A stretch of 64,000 nt of DNA from Sulfuritalea sp. (GCA_016712985.1 JADJQA010000001.1:181443-245442); one strand, 5' to 3'. Counted from the first letter of the stretch, positions 38,637 through 47,906 are shown. The notes: generated by a model from the letters alone, not told the origin. Program-made: numbers and translations.

Positions 38637-39698
38637 ATGCGCCTTGGCGTCGACCTCGGCGGCAGCAAGATCGAAATCATCGCCTTGGACGACGCTGGCG
38701 AGGTGCTGCTGCGCGAACGTGTCGCGACGCCGCACGGCGATTACCAGGCGACCGTCAGGGCAGTGGCCGGCCTGGTCGAGGCGGCGGAGCAGCGAGTCGG
38801 CGCTCGCGGCACGGTCGGCGTCGGCATTCCCGGCGCGGAGTCGCGCGCCAGCGGGTTGATCAAGAACGCCAACTCGACCTGCCTGATCGGCCAGCCGCTG
38901 AAGCGCGATCTGGAGGCGCTGTTGCGGCGCGAGGTGCGCATCGCCAACGACGCCAACTGCTTTGCCCTGTCCGAAGCGGTCGACGGCGCGGGCGCCGGCG
39001 TCCAAGTGGTGTTTGGCGTGATCCTCGGCACCGGGGTAGGCGGCGGCATCGTGGTCGACGGCAAGGTTCTCACCGGCGCCAACGCCATCGCCGGTGAATG
39101 GGGCCACAATCGCCTGCCCCCCGACCCCTGCGCCACGGCTGGCTTTGCCCAGCCAGCCGGCTTCGACAGCGCGGAGCAGTGCTCCGCGAAACCCTGTCTT
39201 CGCCCCGAGGGAGGAGGTGACAGCGTTTCGCCGCTTCGCGGCTCCAGCATTCTGGCTGTTCCTGCCTTGGGGCGGCCCGGCGGCGGGAACCCCGCTGCCG
39301 AGCCAACGTGTTACTGCGGGCGCCAGGGCTGCATCGAGCTCTACCTTTCCGGCCCCGGCCTGGCCGCCGATCATCGCCGTTCGGTTGGCAGACACGCCGG
39401 CGCCGACTTCCAGGCAATCGACATCGCCGCTCGCGCAGCCGCCGGCGACGCCGCCTGCGATGCCACGCTGCAACGCTATGAAGCCCGTCTGGCGCGCGCC
39501 CTGGCACAGGTAATCAACATCCTCGATCCCAATGTCATCATACTGGGCGGCGGCCTGTCGAACATCGACCGGCTCTACCAGAACGTGCCGCGCCTGTGGA
39601 GCGCACATGTCTTCTCCGATCAGGTCGCCACCGCGCTGGTCAAGCATCGCCACGGCGATTCGTCCGGCGTGCGCGGCGCGGCCTGGCTGTGGCCATGA
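38637..39698 (+). CDS. ROK-family sugar kinase with an in-frame insertion
   Basis: A ROK kinase, probably fructokinase or glucokinase class, phosphorylating a sugar with ATP. The phosphate-binding loop is VDLGGSKIEI; GVGIPGAES, IANDANCFALSEA and LGTGVGGGIVVDG follow. The zinc site should be GEWGHN...CYCGRQGCIELYLSG. Between GHN and CYCG lie about 68 residues instead of a typical 15-20, encoded by a dispersed repeat (39126-39285). The insert keeps frame but is rich in Gly, Pro and Ser. The metal site may or may not still form. The TGA overlaps the next ATG. Confidence 0.82.
   Translation: MRLGVDLGGSKIEIIALDDAGEVLLRERVATPHGDYQATVRAVAGLVEAAEQRVGARGTVGVGIPGAESRASGLIKNANSTCLIGQPLKRDLEALLRREVRIANDANCFALSEAVDGAGAGVQVVFGVILGTGVGGGIVVDGKVLTGANAIAGEWGHNRLPPDPCATAGFAQPAGFDSAEQCSAKPCLRPEGGGDSVSPLRGSSILAVPALGRPGGGNPAAEPTCYCGRQGCIELYLSGPGLAADHRRSVGRHAGADFQAIDIAARAAAGDAACDATLQRYEARLARALAQVINILDPNVIILGGGLSNIDRLYQNVPRLWSAHVFSDQVATALVKHRHGDSSGVRGAAWLWP
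39126..39285. repeat. Dispersed repeat inserted in the ROK kinase gene
   Basis: Starts near CACGGCTGGCTTTGCCCAGC and runs to TTGGGGCGGCCCGGCGG. Parts match, in inverted form, the sequence at about 49960-50050 (CAGCCGGCTGGCTGTGCAAA) and, in direct form, blocks in the gltB-gltD gap. The length, about 160 bases, preserves the reading frame. Confidence 0.65.
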
Positions 39699-40372
39699 AC
39701 CCGCGCGTGGTGGCGGACGGACTGTTCATCGGCCAGATTGCCTGGCTCCCCGGCGACGGCCGCGGCAGCGCGATCGCCAAGACGGCCGTGGGCGGCCCTT
39801 GCCTGCTGACGGCGCAAGGCCTCGCAGGCGATACCCAGGCGGATCGCAGCGCGCATGGCGGCGTCGGCAAGGCGCTGCACCAGTACCCGGCGGAACACTA
39901 TGCGCGACTGGCCGCGGCGTTCCCGACAGCACGTCACCTGGCGCCCGGCGGCCTCGGCGAGAATCTTTCGACGCGCGGATTGACCGAGTATGATATTTGC
40001 ATCGGCGACGTGTATCGCCTGGGCGCGGCACGCATCCAGGTCTCGCAGCCGCGCACGCCCTGCTGGAAGATCGATCAGCGCACCGGTTGCGAGGGCGTCG
40101 CGGCCTTCGTCGCCGAACATGGCATGGCCGGCTGGTACTACCGGGTGCTCGAGGCGGGAGAGGTCGCGGTCGGCGATTGGCTGGAACATCTGGAGCGGCC
40201 CGCCCAGACCGTGACGCTTGCCGAATTCTGGCGCGTGGTCCGCGACCCGCGTCCGCCGATCGAGGCCCTGCTGCGCACGGCCTATGCCAGCGGACTGGAC
40301 GAGCAATGGGCCGGCAAGCTGAGCCAGCGCGCCGAATGGCTGCGCAACAACGGCCAGGCAGGCACGGCATGA
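39695..40372 (+). CDS. MOSC-domain protein (YiiM-like)
   Basis: A 225-residue MOSC protein. MOSC domains bind molybdenum cofactor or carry reactive Cys in pathways that handle hydroxylated nucleobases or sulphur; YiiM-type members are linked to detoxification of N-hydroxylated bases. The Cys of SQPRTPCWKIDQRTG is the conserved residue; GDTQADRSAHGGVGKALHQY and GGLGENLST are typical too. It overlaps both neighbours by ATGA, so ROK kinase, MOSC and MFS genes are one operon. Confidence 0.87.
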   Translation: MNPRVVADGLFIGQIAWLPGDGRGSAIAKTAVGGPCLLTAQGLAGDTQADRSAHGGVGKALHQYPAEHYARLAAAFPTARHLAPGGLGENLSTRGLTEYDICIGDVYRLGAARIQVSQPRTPCWKIDQRTGCEGVAAFVAEHGMAGWYYRVLEAGEVAVGDWLEHLERPAQTVTLAEFWRVVRDPRPPIEALLRTAYASGLDEQWAGKLSQRAEWLRNNGQAGTA

Positions 40373-41566
40373 ACCTCTGGCTGCGCGTATTCCTGCCCTT
40401 TGCCGCGGGCTATTACTTCTCCTACTTCCTGCGCAACGTCAATGCGGTGATCGCGCCGGAGTTGACGCGCGAGCTGGGCGTCTCCGCCGCCGACCTGGGC
40501 CTGCTGACCAGCGCCTACCTGCTGGCCTTCGGCGCGGTGCAATTACCGCTCGGACTGGCGCTGGACCGCTACGGCCCGCGTCGTGTCGAGGCATTCCTGC
40601 TGCTGATCGCCGCCGCCGGCTGTGCGCTGTTCGCGGCGGGCACGACACTGATGCAACTGGCGACCGCGCGGGCGCTGATCGGGCTCGGCGTTTCGGCCTG
40701 CCTGATGGCGTCGTTCAAGTCCTTCGGCCAGTGGTTCGGTGTCGAACGCCAGGCCTCGCTCAATGCAGCCATCATGGCGGCCGGCGGCCTCGGTGCGCTG
40801 ACCGCATCGACGCCGCTGTCCTGGGCGATTCCGCACTTCGGCTGGCGCGCGGTGTTCGTCGTTCTCGCGGTGGCCGGCGTGCTGGTCGCCGGGGCCATTT
40901 TCAGCACGCCCGACAAGCCGGGCGGCGCGCGGCCCGAACCCCTGCGCGGCCAGCTCGCCGGCCTGCGAGCGATCCTCGCCAGCCGCATTTTCTGGCGCTA
41001 CGCGCCGCAGTCAACCCTGATCGTCGGTGGCTTTCTGGCGCTTCAGGGTCTTTGGGCGGTGCCATGGCTGATGAACTTCTCCAGCCTGCCACGCAGTGCA
41101 GCGGCCCACCATCTGCTGCTGATGGGCAGCGGCATGCTGGCCGGATTTCTCGCCATCGCCTTCGGCGTCGCGCCACTGGCCAGACGTGGCGTGAGCCCGC
41201 TGTCGCTGCTGCAAGCCGGCATGGGGCTGGCGCTGCTCGCCACGCTGCTCATCGTGCTTGATGTCGGGCCCAGCGAACCGCTTTGGCTGACTCTGGGCCT
41301 GGTCTTCTCAGTCGGCAATCTGGCTTACGCGCTGCTGCAGAGCCACTACGGCGCGGCCCTGGCCGGTCGCGTAAAACACCGCGCTGAACCTGATGGTCTT
41401 CGTCGGCGCGTTCAGCATCCAGTGGGGCTTCGGCGCCGCGGTCGATCGGTTGCAAGCCGCCGGCCACGCCCCGCGCGCCGCCTACCAGATCACCTTCGGC
41501 GGCCTGCTGGTGTTGCAGGCGGCGAGCTGGCTGTGGTTCATTGCCGACCGGCGGGACCGGAGATAG
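40369..41566 (+). CDS. MFS transporter with a one-base frameshift
   Basis: A 12-TM major facilitator transporter. The first loop carries the MFS motif region LDRYGPRRVEA after TM2. An extra A in the run at 41373-41376 breaks frame after HYGAALAGRV; the continuing frame reads TALNLMVFVGAFSIQWGFGA and ends LWFIADRRDRR. Restored length is about 398 residues. It resembles the second MFS gene at 44069 in its N-terminal part (LLYLIGFYQRVAPAVI versus FAAGYYFSYFLRNVNAVIAP) and belongs to the same broad branch. Substrate unknown. Confidence 0.87.
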
Positions 41567-41711
41567 GGTCGCCCTACGCCAGCTTGGCTCGAATCTCGTC
41601 GATGCCTTTGGATCGACGTCTTCGCCCAGCCCCTCAAGGAGTCCGTCGCGCTCGGGATGCTCTCGGGCGGCTTGCGCGCCGCGGACCGTTTCGTACCCAT
41701 GAACAGCCTGC

Positions 41712-41935
41712 TCAGTGGTCGACAGGCGGTAGCCGCGCAACCAGGACGTCCCAGTGAACGGTGACGCCGGCCAACACGCCGACCGTGGTTTCGCCTTTCA
41801 GTTCCTGCACATTCGGCTGCACCACGGTGTCCGCCCGCGCGTCGGCCTCGTCGGCCCTGGCCAGCACGACGTCGACCGGCGCGATCAGCACTTGACAAAC
41901 GGAATCCCCAAGCTGGCTGTACAACTGGACGTAGC
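41712..41935 (-). pseudogene. Uma2/DUF820-type nuclease-like remnant, 5' truncated
   Basis: On the minus strand the frame reads QLYSQLGDSVCQVLIAPVDV, VLARADEADARADTVVQPNV, and an end KGETTVGVLAGVTVHWDVLV with ARLPPVDH. The first part matches the strand with the DxRL...DTVVQPD active-site motif of Uma2-type proteins, and the last matches their C-terminus, with the middle missing. The start is cut at 41936 by an IS terminal repeat. It is therefore a deleted remnant of an accessory gene. 41567-41711 holds nothing I can support. Confidence 0.5.
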
Positions 41936-42240
41936 TAGTGCCTGACCGAAAACCCCGTTTTCTGGCGAGAGCCCCGCCATGAACGTCCCGATTGTCATGA
42001 GGTTTATCGTCCGACCGTCGTTGTGCTGACTGTTTTCCATCGGTCGCGGGCAAAGATGCCCATATGGCATATAGCGCAGGTGCAGCGCTCCGATGACATG
42101 CCAGATCCCTTCATGACATGGTCAAGGAAACCAAGCAACGCTTTGCCGACCTGGAGTCCTGCAGCTTTGACAAAGGATTCCACTCACCGGCAAACCAGCA
42201 GGAACTGCAGGCCCATCTGAAACTGGTGGCGTTGCCGCGC
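41936..42240 (+). mobile_element. Second IS remnant sharing the TAGTGCCTGACCGAAAA terminus
   Basis: Begins with TAGTGCCTGACCGAAAACC, the same terminal repeat as the 435-bp element, and its first 130 bases equal the inverted end of that element. A transposase piece, RFADLESCSFDKGFHSPANQ then QELQAHLKLVALPR, follows at 42131-42234. The element then stops abruptly where the next IS begins. The coding piece suggests an ISNCY-like transposase, tentatively. Confidence 0.65.
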
Positions 42241-43792
42241 CCGACTTTGACACCTCCGAGGCATAATTTTGGCCGTCTCCCAGTAACGGCGCGGGTTTGC
42301 GGGCGTTAAGTCGCCAAACGCCTAGATACATGGATTGTTGCCTTTCGTAGCCAAAAGGCCCTACGCCTCGCGATAGGGCCTATGTACCTACGCGAGAGCA
42401 AACAACGACGGGCGGATGGTAGCGTGGTGACCTACCTGCAACTGGCGGAGAACGTCTGGGATGCGGGCAAGGGCAGATCGCAAGCCAGCATCGTGTACAA
42501 CTGCGGGCGCGCCGACGACCCCGAAGCCATCGAGCGCCTACGTCGGCTAGCCAAGAGCATCCTGCGCCGTTGTTCCCCTGAAGAAATCATAAGTGCCGGC
42601 GGCGACTGGCGGCTGATCTGCGCCTGGCCCTATGGCGACATCTATGTGCTTGAAGCCACCTGGAAGCAGCTCGGCATTGACGCCATCCTGCGGCAACAAG
42701 CCGGCGCGCGGCATCTCGGGTTCGACGTCGAACGCGCCCTGTTTGCCCTGGTAGCCACGCGGGATGGCTTTCCGGTGCGTCACTGGGTGTTCCCCGGCAA
42801 CACGGTCGACGTCACCACGGTGGCGAAGGTCAAGGAAGACCTGCGCGGCTGGCAACTCACCCGCTGTCTCTTTGTCGGCGATGCCGGCATGGTCTCGCAG
42901 GCGAATTTGCAGACGCTATCCAAGGGCGGCGGCAAGTACCTGCTGGCCATGCCGATGCGCCGTGGTGACGAAGTCACCGAGGAGGTGCTGTCACGTCCGG
43001 GACGCTATCGCAGGGTTGCCGAGAATCTGGAGGTCAAGGAAGTCATCGTCGGCGAGGGGGAGCGGCGGCGACGCTATGCGGTCTGCTTCAATCCGCTGGA
43101 AACCAAACGCCAGAAGTCGCCTCGTGAGGAACGGCTGAACGAGCTGGAGGCGGAACTGGCCAGTCTGTCCGATCTGGCCAAGGTGAGCCACACCAAACGG
43201 GTCTGTGCCCTGCGCACCAGCGCCCGCTACGGGCGCTTGCTGAAGGAAACGAAACGGGGCCTGGCGATCGACCGCCAGGCGATCACCGAACTGGAGCGCT
43301 TCGACGGCAAGTTCGTCGTGCATAGCAACGACGACACGCTCACGGCCGAGGACATGGCGCTGGGCTACAAACAGCAGCAGCGGGTGGAAGAAGCCTGGCG
43401 GACGATGAAGCGCGGGTTGAAGATGCGTCCGGTGTTCCACTGGGCGCCCCACCGCATTCATGCGCACATCGCCATCACCGTCCTGTCGCTATTGCTTGAG
43501 CGAACCATCGAGCACGCATGTCAGGATACGTGGCGCAATATCCGGGATGATCTGAAGCGCATCCAGTTGGCGCTATTGTCCAGCCCTAACGGCCGTGTCT
43601 GGCAGGTGACCGAGCCTTCGTCGGATGCCGCTAAGCGATTGAAATCGCTGAAAATCAAACCGCCAAAACCAATCCTGAATCTGGGCTGAGCACCTTCCCC
43701 GCCTAGATACACACCGATTTCGGCAACAACGCCGAATGCCTTGCGCCATGCGGCTTGCCGAGAGGCGTGTTACTCGGCGGTGTCAAAGTCAG
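42241..43792 (+). mobile_element. IS1634-type insertion sequence
   Basis: Possible inverted ends: CCGACTTTGACACCTCCGAG at 42241-42260 and, inverted, CTGACTTTGACACCGCCGAG at 43773-43792, 18 of 20 matching. Inside is the transposase gene. An alternative frame for the element uses the 12-bp direct repeats CGCCTAGATACA at 42319-42330 and 43700-43711 as target duplication; IS1634 elements are known for long target duplications. I cannot choose between these on sequence alone. It interrupts the previous IS remnant. Confidence 0.6.
42382..43689 (+). CDS. IS1634-family transposase with an internal deletion
   Basis: A 435-residue IS1634-type (IS4 group) transposase. It starts MYLRESKQRRADGSVVTYLQ and ends KPPKPILNLG. 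Family members have about 550 residues; here FDVERALFALVA runs straight into TRDGFPVRHWVFPGN, so about 115 residues including an expected acidic catalytic residue of the first DDE strand are missing in frame. Later DDE features remain: LFVGDAGMVS and the YxxR-type region VEEAWRTMKRGLKMRPVFHW. The element is likely not self-mobile, though frame is intact. Confidence 0.8.
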   Translation: MYLRESKQRRADGSVVTYLQLAENVWDAGKGRSQASIVYNCGRADDPEAIERLRRLAKSILRRCSPEEIISAGGDWRLICAWPYGDIYVLEATWKQLGIDAILRQQAGARHLGFDVERALFALVATRDGFPVRHWVFPGNTVDVTTVAKVKEDLRGWQLTRCLFVGDAGMVSQANLQTLSKGGGKYLLAMPMRRGDEVTEEVLSRPGRYRRVAENLEVKEVIVGEGERRRRYAVCFNPLETKRQKSPREERLNELEAELASLSDLAKVSHTKRVCALRTSARYGRLLKETKRGLAIDRQAITELERFDGKFVVHSNDDTLTAEDMALGYKQQQRVEEAWRTMKRGLKMRPVFHWAPHRIHAHIAITVLSLLLERTIEHACQDTWRNIRDDLKRIQLALLSSPNGRVWQVTEPSSDAAKRLKSLKIKPPKPILNLG

Positions 43793-43931
43793 GTTCGGGC
43801 GTTTCTGGAAAAGTGCAGTTTCGAGATGAAACAAGTATCGACGGTCAGAGGCTCGCCAGACGAGCCTATAGCGAAACCATTGCATTTCACCAGCAGCGCT
43901 GAAAAGCGGCTGCGTCCGTTAAGATTCGACG

Positions 43932-44072
43932 ATGACCTTACCCTCCAAGCTTCAACGTCTGCTGCCCCAGAAGCGTTGGCAACGCCGCCTGCTCAAAGCG
44001 ACGCCCGTGGCTTTCCTGTCGGCACAGGGTCGGAACGCGCGCCTCCGGTGGATGGAGACCTTCCCGGAGTGA
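43932..44072 (+). CDS. 46-residue basic protein translationally coupled to the MFS gene
   Basis: A short frame starting ATGACCTTACCC, MTLPSKLQRLLPQKRWQRRL then LKATPVAFLSAQ and ending RWMETFPE. It is Arg/Lys-rich and overlaps the GTG of the MFS gene by GTGA at 44069-44072, as expected of translational coupling. It lies outside the IS ends. Could be a gene remnant, but the overlap and stop position favour a real small gene. No function. Confidence 0.4.
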   Translation: MTLPSKLQRLLPQKRWQRRLLKATPVAFLSAQGRNARLRWMETFPE

Positions 44073-45355
44073 CCGATCAAAAAAACTTCCCGCCCGCCAC
44101 CCTCGCTTGGTCCGTCTGGGGTCTCGGCGCCCTGCTCTACCTGATCGGCTTCTACCAGCGCGTCGCGCCGGCGGTGATCACCGACCGGCTGATGACCGAG
44201 TTCGCCATCGGCGGCGCGGCGCTGGGGAATCTTTCGGCTTTCTATTTCTATTCCTACGTCGCGATGCAGATTCCCACCGGGATGATCGCCGACCGCTGGG
44301 GGCCGCGTCGCCTGCTCACGGCCGGAGCGGGCGTGGCGGCGCTGGGCACGGCGCTGTTTGCGTTTGCGCCGGACATCTATTGGGCGGGCATCGGGCGGCT
44401 GCTGATCGGCGCCTCGGTCGCCGTGGCCTTCGTCTCGATGCTCAAGCTGGCCAGCCACTGGCTTGCGCCCAACCAGTATGCGCTGGCTTCGGGCATGGCG
44501 CTGCTGATGGGCGTGGTCGGCGGCGTCGCGGCGGGCGTGCCCTTGCGCTTTGCCGTCGAGGCTTTCGGCTGGCGCCCGGTGATGGGCTTTTCGGCCACTC
44601 TGACCTCCGTGCTCTGCGTCGTCACCTGGCTGCGTGTGCGCGACGACCCGGTCGAGCGCGGCTACGCCAGCCACTTTCAGGGGGCGCATCACGCGCAGCA
44701 TTCGGGTTCCGTGTTGCGCGGCCTGATGGAAGTGCTGTCCTACCGCAACATCTGGATCCTGACCGCGGTGCCGATCGGCTTCACCGGCGCGGTGCTGACT
44801 TTCGCCGGCCTCTGGGGTGTGCCCTTCCTGCGGCAGGTGCATGGACTGGACCCGAAGATGGCGGCCGCCATCACGTCGACGCTATTGGTCTCCTGGGCTG
44901 TGGGCGGGCCGCTGCTGGGCAGTTGGTCGGAACGCATGGGCATGAGGAAGCCCCTCTACCTGATCGCCGCGGGCGTGGGCCTGCTGGGCTGGTCGGCGAT
45001 CATCTTCCTGCCGCTGCCGCTGTGGGCGCTGGTGGCGCTGCTGATTCCCACCGGCTTCGCCTCGGGCAACATCATCATCGGTTTCGCCTGGGCCAAGGAA
45101 TCGGTGCCGCTGCGTCTGGTCGGTACCGCCTCCGGCGTGTGCAACATGGGCCCGCTGATGGGTGGCATGTTCCTGCAGCCGGCGGTGGGCTGGATGCTGG
45201 ATCGGCGCTGGAACGGCGCAATCGAGGCCGGGGCGCGGCTCTACGACGCGAGTGCGTATCGGGCCGGCTTTGCCTTGATCTTCGGCACGGTGGTCGTCGC
45301 CGGAATAATCCTGAGCTTTGCCCACGAAAGCCATTGCCGGCAGATGCACGAATAG
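44069..45355 (+). CDS. MFS transporter
   Basis: A 428-residue major facilitator, starting GTG at 44069 (VTDQKNFPPATLAWSVWGLG). The motif A region is IADRWGPRRLLTAG after TM2; WSERMGMRKPLYL marks the second half, and 12 membrane helices can be counted. Features GMALLMGVVGGVAAGVPLRF resemble oxalate/nitrate-type or sugar-phosphate branch loops, but the substrate is not evident. A longer open frame upstream reaches 43736 through the IS border and is not supported. It runs convergent to the histidine kinase gene. Confidence 0.9.
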   Translation: MTDQKNFPPATLAWSVWGLGALLYLIGFYQRVAPAVITDRLMTEFAIGGAALGNLSAFYFYSYVAMQIPTGMIADRWGPRRLLTAGAGVAALGTALFAFAPDIYWAGIGRLLIGASVAVAFVSMLKLASHWLAPNQYALASGMALLMGVVGGVAAGVPLRFAVEAFGWRPVMGFSATLTSVLCVVTWLRVRDDPVERGYASHFQGAHHAQHSGSVLRGLMEVLSYRNIWILTAVPIGFTGAVLTFAGLWGVPFLRQVHGLDPKMAAAITSTLLVSWAVGGPLLGSWSERMGMRKPLYLIAAGVGLLGWSAIIFLPLPLWALVALLIPTGFASGNIIIGFAWAKESVPLRLVGTASGVCNMGPLMGGMFLQPAVGWMLDRRWNGAIEAGARLYDASAYRAGFALIFGTVVVAGIILSFAHESHCRQMHE

Positions 45356-45502
45356 TCTCTGCGCGACGGCGGTGGCGGCTTGCCTGCGCTCCCGCCGCCC
45401 CTGCCATCTGGAAGGCGCTGAACCAGCCGTTCCGTGCGATCCATCGCGGGTTGTGGAAACACCGAGGCAGCCCCCGCAACCAAAGCCGCGGCGCGGACTA
45501 AT

Positions 45503-46993
45503 TCAAGTCGCCAGCGGCAAAGCCATGCACAGGCGCGTGCCGCCCTGCGGCGACGGTAGCGAGCGCAGGCTGCCGCCGTGCAAGACGGCTACCCTCTGCG
45601 CGATCGCCAGACCCAGGCCGCCGATGCCACCGCCGCTGCGCCTGGGCGGCGGGTCGCGCAGCGATTCGCCGTACTCCAGCCGGTGCACCAGATCGGCGGG
45701 CAATCCGGGGCCGGTGTCTTCGATCAGGATCTGTACCTCCGCCCCGTCACGCTGAAGGCTGACGCGCACAGGTTCGACGCCCGGTGCATGGCGCATCGCG
45801 TTGTCGATCAGGTTGGTCAAGGCGCGTTCGATCAGGTGCAGGTCTCCGTCAAGTTCCAGGCTGCCCGGTGCCGCTCCACCCAGCGTGACCGGCGGCGCGG
45901 CATCGGTCAGTTCGAATTTCTGCACCGCGTCGGTGACCAGTTCGTCGAGGCGAAAGCGTTCGCGGTGCAGCACCTGATCGGTGGATTGCAGGGCCGCGAG
46001 TTCGAACAGTTGCTGCGACAGGCGGCGCACCTTGTCGCTCTGCGCCAGGGCCGCGGCGAGGACTCGCGCGTGGCGTTCCGACGGTCCGGCCGCGTTGCCG
46101 GCCAGCGCCTCGAGGTGGCCGTGCAACGCCGTCAGCGGCGTCCGCAGGTCGTGCGCGACGCTGGCCATCATCTCGCGGTGCGCGCTGCCCTGCCGTTGCT
46201 CGCGCAGCGCCTGCGCTTCGAGGCGTTGCGTCATCTCGTCGAAGGCGGTGCCGATGGCTTGCACCTCGTCGGCATTGGTGGCGGGCATGGCGCGCCCGCT
46301 GGCCAACGATGGATCGGCGCCGACACTGTAGTCACGCATGCGCTCGGCCAATCGGTGCAAGGGCAGGGTCATGCGACGGAAGGCGAATACTCCGAGCAGC
46401 AGGGTCACCAGCAGCCCGACCGCGGCCGCCAGGCCGGCGACTTGCCAGACTCGCCGCAGGCTCAATTGTCCGGCCACCAGGTCACGCGCCTGACCATCGA
46501 GCACCACGTAAAGATAGCCGGGCGGCCGCGGATCGCCGGCTCGCGGTGGAAACATCGCCGCGCTGAAGATGCGCGGGACGCCGGAGCCCATCGGGTCCGT
46601 GCCGCGCAGGGGCAACGCGGCGCCGGCAAGAAAATCGCGCACCGCCGCCAGGTCCACCTGCTCGGTGCGCACCATCCCGGGTTCACCGATATAGGCGCGC
46701 ACCCGGCCGTCGGCATCCAGCAGGTAAACCTGGATGCCGGGATTCACCACCATCAGCATCGACAGCAGGGCCTTGCGCGCGGCAAGATCCGCCTGGTCCG
46801 GATCCGCCAGGATGATCTCGGGCCAGTGTTCGACAATATGCCGGGCCAAGCCGTGCGACAGGCGTTGCAGGGCTTCCTGCTCGTGCTCGGTGGCGACGTG
46901 CCGGCCGAGCAGGCCGACCAGCGCGCCGAACCCGAGCAGCAGCAGGGCCAGAGCAATGGTCAGGCGCGTGGTGAAAGAGCGGCGGCGGCTCAT
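45503..46993 (-). CDS. Sensor histidine kinase (OmpR-partner class)
   Basis: A 496-residue membrane kinase. TM1 is LTIALALLLLGFGALVGLL, a periplasmic sensor domain of about 130 residues follows, TM2 is VAGLAAAVGLLVTLLLGVFA, and then a HAMP domain. The H box is VAHDLRTPLTALHGHLEAL with the phospho-His, N and G boxes include LIDNAMRHAPG, DTGPGLP and GGLGLAIAQRVA. The start overlaps the response regulator stop (minus strand) by four bases, so the two form one operon. The stimulus is unknown. Confidence 0.92.
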   Translation of the reverse strand: MSRRRSFTTRLTIALALLLLGFGALVGLLGRHVATEHEQEALQRLSHGLARHIVEHWPEIILADPDQADLAARKALLSMLMVVNPGIQVYLLDADGRVRAYIGEPGMVRTEQVDLAAVRDFLAGAALPLRGTDPMGSGVPRIFSAAMFPPRAGDPRPPGYLYVVLDGQARDLVAGQLSLRRVWQVAGLAAAVGLLVTLLLGVFAFRRMTLPLHRLAERMRDYSVGADPSLASGRAMPATNADEVQAIGTAFDEMTQRLEAQALREQRQGSAHREMMASVAHDLRTPLTALHGHLEALAGNAAGPSERHARVLAAALAQSDKVRRLSQQLFELAALQSTDQVLHRERFRLDELVTDAVQKFELTDAAPPVTLGGAAPGSLELDGDLHLIERALTNLIDNAMRHAPGVEPVRVSLQRDGAEVQILIEDTGPGLPADLVHRLEYGESLRDPPPRRSGGGIGGLGLAIAQRVAVLHGGSLRSLPSPQGGTRLCMALPLAT

Positions 46994-47691
46994 GCGGCGG
47001 GCTCCTCGAAGCGGTAGCCCACGCCCCAGACGGTGACGATGCGACGCGGGTCGCGCGGGTCGTCCTCGATCTTGGTGCGCAGCCGGTTGATATGCGAATT
47101 CACCGTGTGTTCATAGCCGTCGAACGCGGCGCCCCACACCCGCTCCAGCAACTCGCCGCGTCCGAACGCACGCCCGGGGTGACGCAGCATGAAATGCAGC
47201 AGGTCGAATTCGCGCAGGGTCAGCGGCACGAGCTGCGTACCGCGCAGCAGTTCGCGGCGCACCGTGTCAAGACGGAAGGGGCCGAAGCGCAACTGCGCAA
47301 CAGCCACCGGCACCAAGCGGATCTGTTCGATCCGGCGCAACAGGGCGCGTACCCTGGCCACCAGTTCGAGCATCGAGAAGGGCTTGGCGAGATAGTCGTC
47401 GGCGCCGAGTTCCAGCCCGAGTACGCGGTGCGCCTCGGCCGAACGGGCGCTCAGCATGATGACCGGCACATCCGCGTGGCGCGCGCGCAGATGCCGGCAC
47501 ACGTCCCAGCCATCCGCGCCGGGCAGCATCAGGTCCAGCAGCACCATGTCCCAACGCTGACGATCGATCGCTGCCATTGCCTTGAGACCGTCCGCCTCGC
47601 GATGCAGGCGATAGCCGGCTTCCTCGAGATGCAGGCGCAGGGCTCCGGCAATCGCGTCGTCGTCTTCGACCAGCAGCAGTTGTTCGTTCAT
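46990..47691 (-). CDS. OmpR/PhoB-type response regulator
   Basis: A 233-residue regulator. The receiver carries the acidic pocket EDDDA, the phospho-Asp in VLLDLMLPGADG, and Lys in YLAKPFSML. The winged-helix DNA-binding domain has LTLREFDLLHFMLRHPGR and GYEHTVNSHINRLRTKIEDD. The following histidine kinase overlaps by four bases. Upstream 47692-47906 has a promoter-size gap with nothing else I can support. Confidence 0.93.
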   Translation of the reverse strand: MNEQLLLVEDDDAIAGALRLHLEEAGYRLHREADGLKAMAAIDRQRWDMVLLDLMLPGADGWDVCRHLRARHADVPVIMLSARSAEAHRVLGLELGADDYLAKPFSMLELVARVRALLRRIEQIRLVPVAVAQLRFGPFRLDTVRRELLRGTQLVPLTLREFDLLHFMLRHPGRAFGRGELLERVWGAAFDGYEHTVNSHINRLRTKIEDDPRDPRRIVTVWGVGYRFEEPAA

Positions 47692-47906
47692 GAGGTGGCC
47701 GGCGTCACGCAGCAGTCACGCCGGTCGCTGATTTGAACACATGCCGCCCCACCTGCCCAAGTCTCGGCGCGATCGCTCATGCTCCGCGACTGTGCGTATC
47801 TCCGCGGCGCGCGCCGGACCCGGATTTCCGCGACTCGCCATGCGCGAGTCCGTCGGGTTGCCCAAGCCGAACCTGGCGCGCTGGCGACGGAATCCCCCTC
47901 GGGCTT

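Noticed and set aside
39997..41757. Frame of 586 codons across the MOSC and MFS genes
   Set aside because: It joins an out-of-frame part of the MOSC gene to the MFS gene; the real MFS start is the ATG at 40369 overlapping the MOSC stop.
43736..44068. N-terminal extension of the second MFS protein
   Set aside because: It would start within the IS border and adds over 110 residues before the first membrane helix, while the GTG at 44069 fits the family.
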